DNA of 64,000 nt from Dysgonomonas sp. PF1-14 (GTDB taxonomy: Bacteria; Bacteroidota; Bacteroidia; Bacteroidales; Dysgonomonadaceae). How positions within the stretch are numbered: the stretch's first letter is position 1; every line of letters starts with the position of its first letter. This document shows, in pieces, positions 51,734-61,128 of this stretch. The translations under genes were made by a program, and so were the position numbers. The notes beneath the pieces are model-generated. The model saw only the letters and a list, made by a program, of their open reading frames with translations, made no database searches and was not told where the DNA came from. The stretch lies in the NCBI RefSeq assembly GCF_029892965.1, contig NZ_JARXWN010000009.1, forward strand, positions 120,593 through 184,592, in the 5' to 3' direction.

Positions 51734-54733
51734 ATGCAAAACAAAGGCTTTGTAATAACATTTTCCATTCTCCTTACATTGGTATGTTTATTCTATTTGT
51801 CTTTTACATTTGTCACCAGAAGTTACGACTCTAAAGCTGAGAAAATCGCTACAGCTTACGCTTCGGCTAATGCAAAAGACAATCAATCATTGTACGACGA
51901 ATTGTATAACAGAGAGTACACACGTTACCTCGATTCAATGTCTACAGAAAAAGTCTGGTTAAACTTCACCGACGACATGGGATATACCCTGAAAGCTTGT
52001 CGCGAAAGAGAAATCGGACTGGGACTTGACCTTAAAGGAGGTATGAGTGTAATCGTAGAAGTAGATGCGGCAGCAGTTCTCCGCTCGTTGGGTGACCCCG
52101 ACAATGAAGCTTTCAACAACGCGTTGAAAGAAGCTTCCGACGAAAACTACAAGGGAAGTAACAGTGACTATATCACCATATTTGTCAACAAGTTTAAGGC
52201 AGCTAACGGTAATGATAAACTTGCCGGAGTATTCAGTACCAAGCTCAGAGATCAGATAACTGCTACTGACAAAGACGACAAAGTAATATCGGTATTGAGA
52301 GCCGAATTGCAGAGTGTTGCAGACAACTCGTTCAATGTACTGCGTACACGTATCGACCGCTTCGGAGTAGTAGCTCCGAACATTCAAAAGCTTGACCGTG
52401 CAGAACGCATCCTCATCGAGCTTCCGGGTATTAAAGAACCGGATCGTGTAAGAAAACTATTACAAGGTAGCGCAAACCTCGAATTCTGGAAGACTTATAA
52501 CAGTAACAGTTCTGAGATTCAAGGATATTTCAGCATGCTGACAGAGCGCTCGAGAGAAGCTCTGGCTAACAATGCAAGTGGAAATGCTACAGCAGACTCA
52601 ACGAGTGTTGCTACAACAGACTCGCTGGCCTTAGCAACAGCAGTTGCAGATAATTCAAGTCTTGGATTTACCAAACCACTTGATCAACTGATCCAAAGAA
52701 TGCCTTATGATGGAGCTATTGTCGGACAGGTAAACAGAAATGATACAGCGGCAGTAAATGCCATTCTGAACAAATATAAAGATCTTTATCCGGGCGACCT
52801 GAAATTTGCCTGGGGCTTTAAAGCAGAAGATCCGAAAGAAACATATTTTGCATTGTATTCTCTTCGCGGTGACGGAACTAAAAGAGGTCCGGCACTTGAC
52901 GGAGATGTTGTGATCTCGGCTAAAGCCGATCAGGGACAACACGGCGCAGCATGGGTAGTAGATATGCAAATGAACTCTACTGGTGCTCAGCGTTGGGCTA
53001 CAATCACAGGTGCTGAAAAAGGACGTGCAATAGCTATCGTACTGGACGGACACGTATATTCGGCTCCGAATGTAAATGACAAGATCGAAGGCGGACGTTC
53101 ACAAATTTCGGGACGTTTCACTGTAGAAGATGCGAAAGACCTGGAGAACGTATTGAAATCGGGTAAGATGAAAGCCGGTGTACACATTGTACAGGAAGAC
53201 GTAGTGGGTCCATCACTGGGTCAGGAGGCTATCAATGCAGGTATAGCTTCATTCATTCTTGCTCTTGTAATCCTAATGTTGTATATCTGTCTGGTATATG
53301 GATTTATACCGGGTATGATTGCAAATACAGCCCTGCTTATCAACTTATTCTTTACTATTGGTATATTAGCAGCCTTCGGCGCGGTAATGACACTACCGGG
53401 TATAACGGGTCTCGTGTTGGCACTGGCACTGGCTGTAGATGCTAACGTACTTGTATATGAAAGGACAAAAGAAGAACTCAGAGCCGGTAAGAATGTGAAA
53501 ACAGCCGTAGTAGACGGTTACAGACATGCTTTCTCCGCTATATTCGACGGACACGCATCGCAGGTTATTACTGCTATCATATTGGCATACTTCGGTACAG
53601 GACCGATACAGGGTTTTGCAACAACTCTGATCATCGGTATCATTGCATCGTTCATCACTAACGTATTCCTTACGCGTATTTTCTATGAATATATGTTCGA
53701 TAAAGGTAGACTTAGAAATCTTACATTCGTTACACCTATCTCGAAGAAAATATTCAGAGAAACCCATATCAACTTCCTGGGACTTACTAAACATATTGTT
53801 ATTGTAACTGCCGTATTGATACTAGCCGGAGCAGCTTCATTGTTCATCAACGGACTGAATGGTGGTATCGACTTTACCGGTGGACGTAACTATATCGTAC
53901 GTTTCGAAAATAAGGTTAATGCTGATGATGTAGAGAAAGTATTGATTCCTGAATTTGAAGGTTCTACAGTACTTGTACTTACCAGTGGATCGGCAAGCCA
54001 GTCTTCTACTACAAGCCAGGTACGCATCACTACCAACTATAAGGTAGAAGAAGCGACAGATGCCGTAGAAGCTGAAATCAGAGCTAAAATGACCAGTGCA
54101 CTTGCAGCTAAAGGATTCCTGCCTGCCGGAACATCTATTGACAACTACATCCTGAGTTCCCAGCGTGTAGGACCAAGTGTTGCCGACGACCTGAAATCAG
54201 CTGCAACAATCGCCGTACTGATTGCGATTGTGTGTATGGCATTGTATATCCTGTTACGTTTCCGCGACATTGCGTTCTCATTGGGTACGCTGATCGCTGT
54301 AGCACATGACGCGATAATGGTTATTATACTTTACTCACTGTTGTACAAGATCATGCCGTTCTCGATGGAAATAGACCAATCGTTTATAGCAGCGGTACTT
54401 ACGGTAGTAGGTTATTCGATCAACGACAAGGTTGTGATCTTCGACCGTATCCGTGAAATCAAAAATATGTATCCGAAGCGTAATATTACAGAAACGATTA
54501 ATGAAGCCCTCAACTCTACATTAGGCCGTACATTGAATACATCAATAAGCTCGATGCTCGTAGTATTCTGTATCTTCCTGTTGGGTGGTGACACAATCCG
54601 TAGCTTTACGTTCGCTATCTTTATCGGTATCTTCATCGGTACATATTCGTCAGTATTCGTTGCTACTCCGATAGCATGGGCTATCTTCAAAAGAGAGAAG
54701 AAGAATAAAGACATGGTAGTTGAAACCAAATAA
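51734..54733 (+). CDS. secDF: Fused protein translocase subunit SecDF
   Basis: A 999-residue membrane protein that uses the proton gradient to aid Sec export. The SecD half starts with one TM helix, a periplasmic P1 region ('LGLDLKGGMSVIVEVD', 'TRIDRFGVVAPNIQK') and six helices with 'ALAVDANVLVYERTKEELRA'. The SecF half starts with 'LFINGLNGGIDFTGGRNYIV' and contains 'AVLTVVGYSINDKVVIFDRI', in which N-D-x-x-V-x-x-D-R-I is the SecF signature. The fusion is the normal Bacteroidetes arrangement. A linker of Ser/Thr/Ala-rich residues (about 275-310) interrupts the SecD P1 domain. Confidence 0.97.
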   Translation: MQNKGFVITFSILLTLVCLFYLSFTFVTRSYDSKAEKIATAYASANAKDNQSLYDELYNREYTRYLDSMSTEKVWLNFTDDMGYTLKACREREIGLGLDLKGGMSVIVEVDAAAVLRSLGDPDNEAFNNALKEASDENYKGSNSDYITIFVNKFKAANGNDKLAGVFSTKLRDQITATDKDDKVISVLRAELQSVADNSFNVLRTRIDRFGVVAPNIQKLDRAERILIELPGIKEPDRVRKLLQGSANLEFWKTYNSNSSEIQGYFSMLTERSREALANNASGNATADSTSVATTDSLALATAVADNSSLGFTKPLDQLIQRMPYDGAIVGQVNRNDTAAVNAILNKYKDLYPGDLKFAWGFKAEDPKETYFALYSLRGDGTKRGPALDGDVVISAKADQGQHGAAWVVDMQMNSTGAQRWATITGAEKGRAIAIVLDGHVYSAPNVNDKIEGGRSQISGRFTVEDAKDLENVLKSGKMKAGVHIVQEDVVGPSLGQEAINAGIASFILALVILMLYICLVYGFIPGMIANTALLINLFFTIGILAAFGAVMTLPGITGLVLALALAVDANVLVYERTKEELRAGKNVKTAVVDGYRHAFSAIFDGHASQVITAIILAYFGTGPIQGFATTLIIGIIASFITNVFLTRIFYEYMFDKGRLRNLTFVTPISKKIFRETHINFLGLTKHIVIVTAVLILAGAASLFINGLNGGIDFTGGRNYIVRFENKVNADDVEKVLIPEFEGSTVLVLTSGSASQSSTTSQVRITTNYKVEEATDAVEAEIRAKMTSALAAKGFLPAGTSIDNYILSSQRVGPSVADDLKSAATIAVLIAIVCMALYILLRFRDIAFSLGTLIAVAHDAIMVIILYSLLYKIMPFSMEIDQSFIAAVLTVVGYSINDKVVIFDRIREIKNMYPKRNITETINEALNSTLGRTLNTSISSMLVVFCIFLLGGDTIRSFTFAIFIGIFIGTYSSVFVATPIAWAIFKREKKNKDMVVETK

Positions 54734-54753
54734 AACTTAAACTATATTATAAT

Positions 54754-54791
54754 AAGGACTGGTCTTTAGATAGATCAGTCCTTGTTTTTTT
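54754..54791 (+). terminator. Rho-independent terminator after secDF
   Basis: AAGGACTG (54754-54761) pairs with CAGTCCTT (54776-54783), followed by GTTTTTTT. Confidence 0.85.
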
Positions 54792-54821
54792 ATAGCAGAA
54801 AAAAGACCTTATCTGCATAAA

Positions 54822-54853
54822 TAAAAAACCACGACCTTAATGAAAAGTCGTGG
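54822..54853 (-). terminator. Rho-independent terminator after dnaB
   Basis: On the minus strand CCACGAC (54847-54853) pairs with GTCGTGG (54829-54835) and is followed by TTTTTTATTT. Confidence 0.8.
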
Positions 54854-54889
54854 CAACTGATATATCTATGATTAAAAAGAATTGTCTGA

Positions 54890-56416
54890 TCAGAATGGAA
54901 CAAAATCGTTACCACCTCCCTGCATAGGCTGAAAGCCTGTTCCGGTGCTTTCCGGAACGCTGCTGCTACTGATTTTAGATGTGAATGGCTGACCTGCGCC
55001 AAAATTATAATCATCGTCTATATTCTGGAAACGGGCAAATTCACTTTTGAAACGTAAGAGCACATCACCTGTAGCCCCGTTACGGTGCTTGGCTATAATG
55101 ATTTCGGCTAGTCCGATCAGTGAGTTACCTTTATCATCTTCAAATATCTTATAGTATTCGGGACGGTGAATAAAGCACACCATGTCGGCATCCTGTTCTA
55201 TAGCTCCCGACTCACGAAGGTCGGATAGCTGAGGTCGTTTCCCCTCTGCTCCGGTACGTCCTTCCACCCCACGATTGAGCTGCGACAGGGCAATAATAGG
55301 TATATTCAATTCTTTGGCAAGTCCTTTAAGCGAACGTGAGATCATACTCACCTCCTGCTCGCGGCTACCATAGTGCATACCGCTTGCATTCATCAACTGA
55401 AGGTAGTCGATAATAATCATCTTTATACCATGTTCACGCACAAGACGGCGTGCTTTGGTACGAAGTTCGAATACCGAGAGGCTCGGAGTATCGTCTATAA
55501 ACAGTGGAGCATCGTAAAGCTCCTTTATTTTGAAGTCGAGCTGCTCCCATTCGTAAGGGGCAAGCTGTCCGTTCTTTATTTTTTCACCAGGTATCTCGCA
55601 AGTGTTCACGATCAGACGATTCACTAACTGCACATTCGACATCTCGAGCGAGAACAAGGCTACAGGGTAATTGTAAGACACAGCCATATTCTTTGCCATA
55701 GAGAGTACAAATGCGGTTTTTCCCATCGCCGGACGTGCTGCTATAATTACAAGGTCTGAATTTTGCCAGCCCGATGTTATCTTATCCAATGCCATAAATC
55801 CTGTCTGCAAACCACTTAGCCCTTCAGGACGGTTAGCTGCGATTTCAAGGAGATTAAGAGCTTCTTTGATTACCGGATTTATCTGGGTAACATCTTTCTT
55901 TACATTTCCTTGCGATATCTCGAACAGCTTACTTTCGGCCTCCTGCATCAGGTCATCTACATCCGATGTTTCATCGAAAGCTTTATTAGTAACCAGAGAA
56001 GAGAAAGAGATAAGTTCGCGTGCCAGATATTTCTGGGCTATAATGCGTGCATGAAATTCGATATGAGCGGCTGAGGCGACCTTTTCGGTCAACTGCGCTA
56101 CATATACAGGGCCACCCACTGCTTCGAGCTCACCATCTTTCTTGAGTTGTTCTACAACGGTGAGCATATCTATCGGAGCCTGACGAACTGCCAGATCTAC
56201 AATAGCTCTATATATGGTCTGATGAATGGAATCGTAAAAGCTATCTGGTTTCAGTATATCGCTGACAAGTGAATATGCATCCTTTTCGAGCATAAGCGCT
56301 CCCAATACAGCTTCCTCCAGCTCACGAGCCTGAGGCTGTACCTTTCCGATATCGGGTATTAAGTTGGTTTCCTTTGATTTACGTCTCCCCTGATTCTTAT
56401 TATTTGCGTCCGCCAT
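54890..56416 (-). CDS. dnaB: Replicative DNA helicase
   Basis: A 508-residue hexameric helicase of the replication fork. The N-terminal domain ('EEAVLGALMLEKDAYSLVSD') is complete; the RecA-like domain has Walker A 'IAARPAMGKTAFVLSMAKNM', Walker B in 'MIIIDYLQLMN', and the late motif 'ALSQLNRGVEGRTG' with 'LSDLRESGAIEQDADMVCFI'. The C-terminal 50 residues are a Gly/Ser-rich tail, seen in Bacteroidetes DnaB. There is no intein. The -7 box TATCTTTG lies 35 bp upstream. Confidence 0.97.
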   Translation of the reverse strand: MADANNKNQGRRKSKETNLIPDIGKVQPQARELEEAVLGALMLEKDAYSLVSDILKPDSFYDSIHQTIYRAIVDLAVRQAPIDMLTVVEQLKKDGELEAVGGPVYVAQLTEKVASAAHIEFHARIIAQKYLARELISFSSLVTNKAFDETSDVDDLMQEAESKLFEISQGNVKKDVTQINPVIKEALNLLEIAANRPEGLSGLQTGFMALDKITSGWQNSDLVIIAARPAMGKTAFVLSMAKNMAVSYNYPVALFSLEMSNVQLVNRLIVNTCEIPGEKIKNGQLAPYEWEQLDFKIKELYDAPLFIDDTPSLSVFELRTKARRLVREHGIKMIIIDYLQLMNASGMHYGSREQEVSMISRSLKGLAKELNIPIIALSQLNRGVEGRTGAEGKRPQLSDLRESGAIEQDADMVCFIHRPEYYKIFEDDKGNSLIGLAEIIIAKHRNGATGDVLLRFKSEFARFQNIDDDYNFGAGQPFTSKISSSSVPESTGTGFQPMQGGGNDFVPF

Positions 56417-56451
56417 CCTTCTGTTTTCTCCTACCTTTTTAAATTCAGAAT

Positions 56452-56459
56452 CAAAGATA
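56452..56459 (-). promoter_or_regulatory. -7 box of the dnaB promoter
   Basis: On the minus strand TATCTTTG matches TAnnTTTG, 35 bp before the dnaB ATG. Confidence 0.5.
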
Positions 56460-56536
56460 AAAGAAATAACACGTAATAGCTATTTTAGTTTTGAACAGGC
56501 GGCTGTTAATAACTTTTTTAGTTAAAGTTTCTATAC

Positions 56537-57535
56537 TTACGGATTATACTTAGCTTCTTTCAATATAGTTTGTGCATCAGCATCTATAATATCCTGTAGG
56601 CTAAAGCCTTTCTTTTTAGCATACTGGTTCACTATCTGCCAGCCAACCCAGCATCCTACCCTACCCGGCGATTCCTTCGACACAGTGGCTGTGTATGGGG
56701 CATTATTGATGAATCGGGTTACAATCATATGATCGGTAGAATACAACTGATTCTGCTTTACAATCCCCTGCCACACAGACTTTTCATTCAGCTTACACCA
56801 ATCATTTTGGGCAGCAGTATATCCGATAAGATCTGTAACATCTTTTTCGGGGAATAGTACAGATAAGGCATATAGAACTTTACCTTCGTTTACCATTGCC
56901 GACAGTAATGTCTGTCCTTCTTCTTCTGATTTTATCACATCGCTTAGCAACCATGCTTTTACATAATCGCGCACAATGTATTTCGGTTGCATCTGCTGAC
57001 GCTCGTATGGCTGGAAGAAATCCCTGTAAGCGACATATTCGTTTCCAAGATATTTATCGGTAGAGATAGAGATAAGATTGTTTAGTATAATCACATTTTC
57101 CCTGAAACCCGATACGTGCATTGCCAATTGTGGTAATTTCCTGCCGGAAAGGTTTTCAGCAATAAGCGCGTTGGCTGCTGCTATTTCCTGCTCATAAGTT
57201 GATATATCGTCAAATGTTTTCAGAGCATCTTTATATATCTGCATCAACATAGGATGGGAAAAATATTCCCGAAGCGACGGAAAGAAAGTCACCGGATCAC
57301 TATTATCCATAGCTATACGCCCGAAAGCAGGCAGCAGCAAGGGATATTCTGCTTTCAATGTCGATTCTTTTACAGAATCAGGTTGTTGCAGATAGTTAAA
57401 TATATCTTTATCGAATCTGATTATAGTTGAGGTTTCCTGTTGTGTATTGTTATCACTTTTTACAGTTCCTGAGCAACCCACGATAGACAAAGTGATAAAA
57501 ACCAACAGATAAGTTATATGTTTCATATGCATCAT
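56537..57535 (-). CDS. gldB: GldB-like lipoprotein
   Basis: A 332-residue lipoprotein; the signal peptide 'MKHITYLLVFITLSIVGC' ends in the lipobox (ATG candidates at 57535, 57532 and 57526; the last gives the cleanest signal). 'IIRFDKDIF' at the start of the mature part, 'HVSGFRENVIIL' in the middle and 'WQGIVKQNQLYSTD' with 'GRVGCWVGWQIVNQYAKKKG' near the end match the GldB/DUF2268-like family of Bacteroidota. GldB is essential for gliding and T9SS function in Flavobacterium, but relatives occur in non-motile Bacteroidales. It is divergent from tsaD. Confidence 0.82.
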   Translation of the reverse strand: MMHMKHITYLLVFITLSIVGCSGTVKSDNNTQQETSTIIRFDKDIFNYLQQPDSVKESTLKAEYPLLLPAFGRIAMDNSDPVTFFPSLREYFSHPMLMQIYKDALKTFDDISTYEQEIAAANALIAENLSGRKLPQLAMHVSGFRENVIILNNLISISTDKYLGNEYVAYRDFFQPYERQQMQPKYIVRDYVKAWLLSDVIKSEEEGQTLLSAMVNEGKVLYALSVLFPEKDVTDLIGYTAAQNDWCKLNEKSVWQGIVKQNQLYSTDHMIVTRFINNAPYTATVSKESPGRVGCWVGWQIVNQYAKKKGFSLQDIIDADAQTILKEAKYNP

Positions 57536-57558
57536 TTATTTCCTTTTAAGAATACTTC

Positions 57559-57590
57559 TTTGCGAAGATAGTTTATATTTCCTAATTTTG
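57559..57590 (+). promoter_or_regulatory. Promoter of tsaD
   Basis: TTTG at 57559-57562, 20-bp spacer, TAATTTTG at 57583-57590: a near-ideal match to the Bacteroidetes TTTG-N19/20-TAnnTTTG promoter. The start codon is 106 bp downstream. Confidence 0.65.
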
Positions 57591-57696
57591 TACCGCTTTT
57601 GTAGTCTAAATATAAACGCGAATATCCGCGTTTTATTTGATTTATGAGACCAAACAATATAGCTACTGAGGCGTTTATACTTCAAAATAATAATCG

Positions 57697-58713
57697 ATGA
57701 CAACCATATTAGGTATAGAATCTTCGTGCGACGACACAGCCGCTGCCGTAATCAGAGACGGCATACTTTTATCAAACATCATATCGAGCCAGAAGGTACA
57801 TGAAAACTACGGCGGTGTAGTGCCCGAACTGGCTTCGCGCGCACATCAGCAAAACATAATTCCGGTAGTAGATCAGGCGTTGAAAAAAGCAGGTGTCGAC
57901 AAAAAAGACATTACAGCCATTGCATTCACGCGCGGACCCGGACTGATGGGTTCACTGCTGGTAGGCACATCGTTTGCCAAAGGTCTGTCCTCTGCGCTGA
58001 ATATACCGATGGTAGATGTAAACCATTTGCACGCACATGTTTTGGCACACTTTATAAAAGAAAATGAGTCGGACGACAATCAACCCAAATTTCCGTTCCT
58101 TTGCCTGCTCGTATCGGGTGGCAATTCGCAGATTATTCTGGTAAAGTCGTACAAAGATATGGAGATCATCGGACAAACGATAGATGATGCAGCCGGAGAG
58201 GCTTTCGACAAATGCGCTAAAGTAATGGGACTGGGGTATCCCGGAGGGCCTGTAGTAGACCGGTTGGCTAAAGAGGGAAATCCGGACAGGTTCAAACTGA
58301 ATAAACCTCATATACAGGGCTATGACTATAGCTTTAGCGGACTGAAAACATCTTTTCTTTACCTGTTGCGTGACGAGTTGAAAAAAGATCCCGATTTTAT
58401 AGAGAAGAATAAGGAAGACCTGTGTGCTTCGTTACAGAAAACCATTATAGAAGTGCTGATGGATAAGCTACGTCGTGCAGCTAAAGACCTCGATATAAAG
58501 GAAGTTGCCGTAGCAGGTGGTGTATCTGCCAATTCGGGGCTTCGTAATGCTTTTGAAGATCACGCCAAACGTTTCGGATGGAAAGTATTTATCCCCCCAT
58601 TCGGTTATACTACCGATAATGCTGCTATGATAGCTATGACAGGCTATTTTAAGTATCACGATGGAGATTTTTGTCCGATGGATGCCGCACCGTTTTCGAG
58701 GGTAGTGATGTAG
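57697..58713 (+). CDS. tsaD: tRNA N6-adenosine threonylcarbamoyltransferase
   Basis: A 338-residue ASKHA-fold enzyme that makes t6A37 in ANN-decoding tRNAs. 'ILGIESSCDDTAAAVI' is the N-terminal phosphate motif, the metal site H-x3-H is in 'VNHLHAHVLAHFI' (H110, H114), and 'CLLVSGGNSQIILV' and 'VAVAGGVSANSGLRNAF' are further family signatures. 'FIPPFGYTTDNAAMIAMTG' holds the C-terminal Asp ligand. Length is standard. The M48 peptidase gene follows after 35 bp and is probably co-transcribed. Confidence 0.97.
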   Translation: MTTILGIESSCDDTAAAVIRDGILLSNIISSQKVHENYGGVVPELASRAHQQNIIPVVDQALKKAGVDKKDITAIAFTRGPGLMGSLLVGTSFAKGLSSALNIPMVDVNHLHAHVLAHFIKENESDDNQPKFPFLCLLVSGGNSQIILVKSYKDMEIIGQTIDDAAGEAFDKCAKVMGLGYPGGPVVDRLAKEGNPDRFKLNKPHIQGYDYSFSGLKTSFLYLLRDELKKDPDFIEKNKEDLCASLQKTIIEVLMDKLRRAAKDLDIKEVAVAGGVSANSGLRNAFEDHAKRFGWKVFIPPFGYTTDNAAMIAMTGYFKYHDGDFCPMDAAPFSRVVM

Positions 58714-58748
58714 ATCTCCTTAACAACACAGAAAATACAATCTAAAAT

Positions 58749-59981
58749 ATGTCAATTTATCTCATAGCTATTCTTCTCATAACAGTCATCGATTTCGTCT
58801 GGTTGCAATACCTTTCTTACCGCAACCGCAGACGAATGAGTCCAGACATTCCGTCTCAACTGGAAGGAATATACGACAAAGAAGACTATGCCAAGCAACA
58901 GGCTTATCAGAAAGTCAATAGCCGTTTCGGTCTTTACACAAGCCTGGTCTCATTTGCAATTCTGCTTATAGCCTTATCATTGGGATTGTTTGGATGGCTT
59001 GATGAAGAATTAAGAAAATATATTGACAATGAGATAATACTCACCTTGTCTTTCTTCGGTATCATCTACGTTATCAACGAAATAATATCCCTGCCACTCG
59101 ATTACTACGCTACCTTTGTAATTGAGGAACGATTCGGATTCAACAAATCGACCAAAGCAACATTCTGGCTCGACCAGCTGAAAGGATTATTTCTCACCAT
59201 CATCTTGGGAGGAGGCATACTCGCATTGATTGTCTGGTTATACGAAACGCTGGGTGAGTACGCATGGTTATATGCATGGGGAGCTGTTACATTGTTTTCG
59301 CTCTTTATGACCTTGTTCTATTCTAATATCATCGTTCCCTTATTCAATAAACAAACACCGTTGGAAGCCGGAGAATTGCGCGATGCAATTGAAGCCTTTG
59401 CATCGAAAGCCGGATTCGGACTGAACAATATTTATGTGATGGATGCTTCGAAACGTTCGTCAAAAGCGAATGCTTACTTCACCGGATTCGGAGCAAAGAA
59501 ACGTATCGTATTGTTCGACACCCTCATCAATGACCTCGACACAGATGAAATAGTAGCTGTACTGGCTCACGAAATAGGTCACTACAAGAAAAAACACACC
59601 TTGCAGGGCATGTTTGTATCCATTCTGTACACAGGTGTTATCCTGTTTTTACTGTCGTGGTTCCTCGACAATCAGGAGATCGCAACGGCATTGGGTGGTC
59701 AGGAGCCTTCATTCCATCTGGGAATGATTGCCTTTTCTATCCTGTTTACCCCTATATCACTGATAATCGGAATATTTTCGAGTGTGCATAGTCGCAAAAA
59801 TGAATATCAAGCTGATGCTTATGCCGCCGGTTTCAGTTTGGCTGCACCTCTTATCAATGGGCTGAAAAAGCTTTCGGTAAAATCTTTAAGCAATCTCAAT
59901 CCAGACCCATTATACGTATTTTTCCATTACTCGCACCCTACCCTATTGCAAAGAATGGAAGCGCTAAAAAAAATAAAGTGA
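58749..59981 (+). CDS. M48-family membrane metallopeptidase (CAAX protease Ste24 type)
   Basis: A 410-residue zinc endopeptidase of the membrane. There are about seven hydrophobic segments; the zinc-binding motif is 'VAVLAHEIGHYKKKH' (HExxH near residue 275), the third ligand is probably the Glu in 'SRKNEYQADAYAAGFSLA'. 'YYATFVIEERFGFNKST' and 'DASKRSSKANAYFTGFG' are conserved in Ste24-like proteins. Bacterial members are thought to act in membrane protein quality control. It lies directly downstream of tsaD on the same strand. Confidence 0.93.
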   Translation: MSIYLIAILLITVIDFVWLQYLSYRNRRRMSPDIPSQLEGIYDKEDYAKQQAYQKVNSRFGLYTSLVSFAILLIALSLGLFGWLDEELRKYIDNEIILTLSFFGIIYVINEIISLPLDYYATFVIEERFGFNKSTKATFWLDQLKGLFLTIILGGGILALIVWLYETLGEYAWLYAWGAVTLFSLFMTLFYSNIIVPLFNKQTPLEAGELRDAIEAFASKAGFGLNNIYVMDASKRSSKANAYFTGFGAKKRIVLFDTLINDLDTDEIVAVLAHEIGHYKKKHTLQGMFVSILYTGVILFLLSWFLDNQEIATALGGQEPSFHLGMIAFSILFTPISLIIGIFSSVHSRKNEYQADAYAAGFSLAAPLINGLKKLSVKSLSNLNPDPLYVFFHYSHPTLLQRMEALKKIK

Positions 59982-60055
59982 AACCCGATTAAACTTTTAT
60001 AATTATCTTTGGTCACATTATTATAGTTCAACATCAGTCTTTAATAATAATGCCT

Positions 60056-61117
60056 ATGAAACGTTTTCTTGCACTCTCGCTGCTTGTCGCATTTTCCTTA
60101 TGCATATATTCACAAGGGGATAAACAAAAAGTTGAAAAAGATATTTTCGGCAATACTATCATCACAGATGACAAGGGTAATAAAACCACTATAAAAAAGG
60201 ATATATTTGGCAACACTATCATAGAAGACAATAAGGGGAATAAGAAAACAATCAAAGAAGACATCTTTGGTAATACCATCATAGAGGATAATAAGGGGAA
60301 TAAGAAGACTATCAAGAAAGACATTTTCGACAATACAATCATAGAAGACAATAAGGGAAATAAAAAAACGATCAAAGAAGACATCTTTGGTAATACCATC
60401 ATAGAAGACAATAAGGGGAATAAGAAAACGATCAAAGAAGACATCTTTGGTAATACCATCATAGAAGATAATAAGGGGAATAAGAAGACTATCAAGAAAG
60501 ACATTTTCGATAATACAATCATAGAAGACAATAAGGGAAATAAAAAAACGATTAAGAAAGACATTTTTGGCAATACGGTTATAGAAGACAATAAGGGAAA
60601 TAAGACCACAATAGGCAAAGATATTTTTGACAATACCATTATTGAGAACGACAAGGGACAAAAGAATAAAATAAGCAGGGATATATTCGGTTATTTACAA
60701 TACGAGGAAAACAACAATGGTAAGGCTTCTTTGAAAAAAGATATTTTCGATGCCTGGACATTTAGCGATAATAACAACAACGAAATAAAATATTCGAAGG
60801 AATACTGGGACTATATGATGGACAGATTCGAGAACGATGATACAAAAATCTTCTCATGGATGATGAATCTGTGCCGGAATCTGAAAAACTACAAGGAAGA
60901 ATATAAAGTGGATATATTTGGCTACCAGCAATTCACTAATAATCAGAACGAAAAAGCTTCTCTGACGAAAAATATATTCGACGAGATGATATACGAAGAC
61001 AGTAACGGAAATAAGCTCACTTATTCACAAAATGTATGGAATACAATGATGAAACAGCAAGGCTCCGAGAAGAAAATATTTATGAACCTCGTACAACGCT
61101 ATTTGTTTAACAATTAA
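60056..61117 (+). CDS. Secreted 20-residue-repeat protein 1 (KDIFG repeats)
   Basis: The ATG at 60056 (or 60050) starts a signal peptide 'MKRFLALSLLVAFSLCIYSQ'; the mature chain has about 335 residues. Nine near-perfect 20-residue units follow, consensus K-[KE]-DIFGNTIIEDNKGNKKTI, at about residues 26-205, then two diverged units ('SRDIFGYLQYEENNNGKASL', 'KKDIFDAWTFSDNNNNEIKY'), a helical insert and two more ('DIFGYQQFTNNQNEKASL', 'NIFDEMIYEDSNGNKLTY'). Each unit looks like a beta-hairpin, so the array may form a beta-solenoid or sheet ribbon. The TAATG end overlaps the next gene. Function unknown; a surface or cell-cell contact role is possible. Confidence 0.8.
   Translation: MKRFLALSLLVAFSLCIYSQGDKQKVEKDIFGNTIITDDKGNKTTIKKDIFGNTIIEDNKGNKKTIKEDIFGNTIIEDNKGNKKTIKKDIFDNTIIEDNKGNKKTIKEDIFGNTIIEDNKGNKKTIKEDIFGNTIIEDNKGNKKTIKKDIFDNTIIEDNKGNKKTIKKDIFGNTVIEDNKGNKTTIGKDIFDNTIIENDKGQKNKISRDIFGYLQYEENNNGKASLKKDIFDAWTFSDNNNNEIKYSKEYWDYMMDRFENDDTKIFSWMMNLCRNLKNYKEEYKVDIFGYQQFTNNQNEKASLTKNIFDEMIYEDSNGNKLTYSQNVWNTMMKQQGSEKKIFMNLVQRYLFNN
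60131..60670 (+). repeat. Tandem 60-bp coding repeats
   Basis: Nine copies of a 60-bp unit in frame with the gene. Copies 3-4 and 6-7 are near-identical two-unit blocks 180 bp apart, so the array has expanded recently by a 180-bp higher-order step. Differences are mostly at third codon positions and at G/D after DIF. Confidence 0.92.
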
Positions 61118-61128
61118 TGCTTACTGCT

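Noticed and set aside
60034..60661. Two long antisense open frames (about 200 residues each) across the repeat array
   Set aside because: They arise because the 60-bp repeat has no stop in those frames; their translations are low-complexity Leu/Ile/Phe/Val repeats and the sense gene has a signal peptide and start.
60131..60670. 60-bp periodicity as a CRISPR array
   Set aside because: There are no distinct unique spacers; the whole period is conserved and codes in frame for a 20-residue protein repeat.
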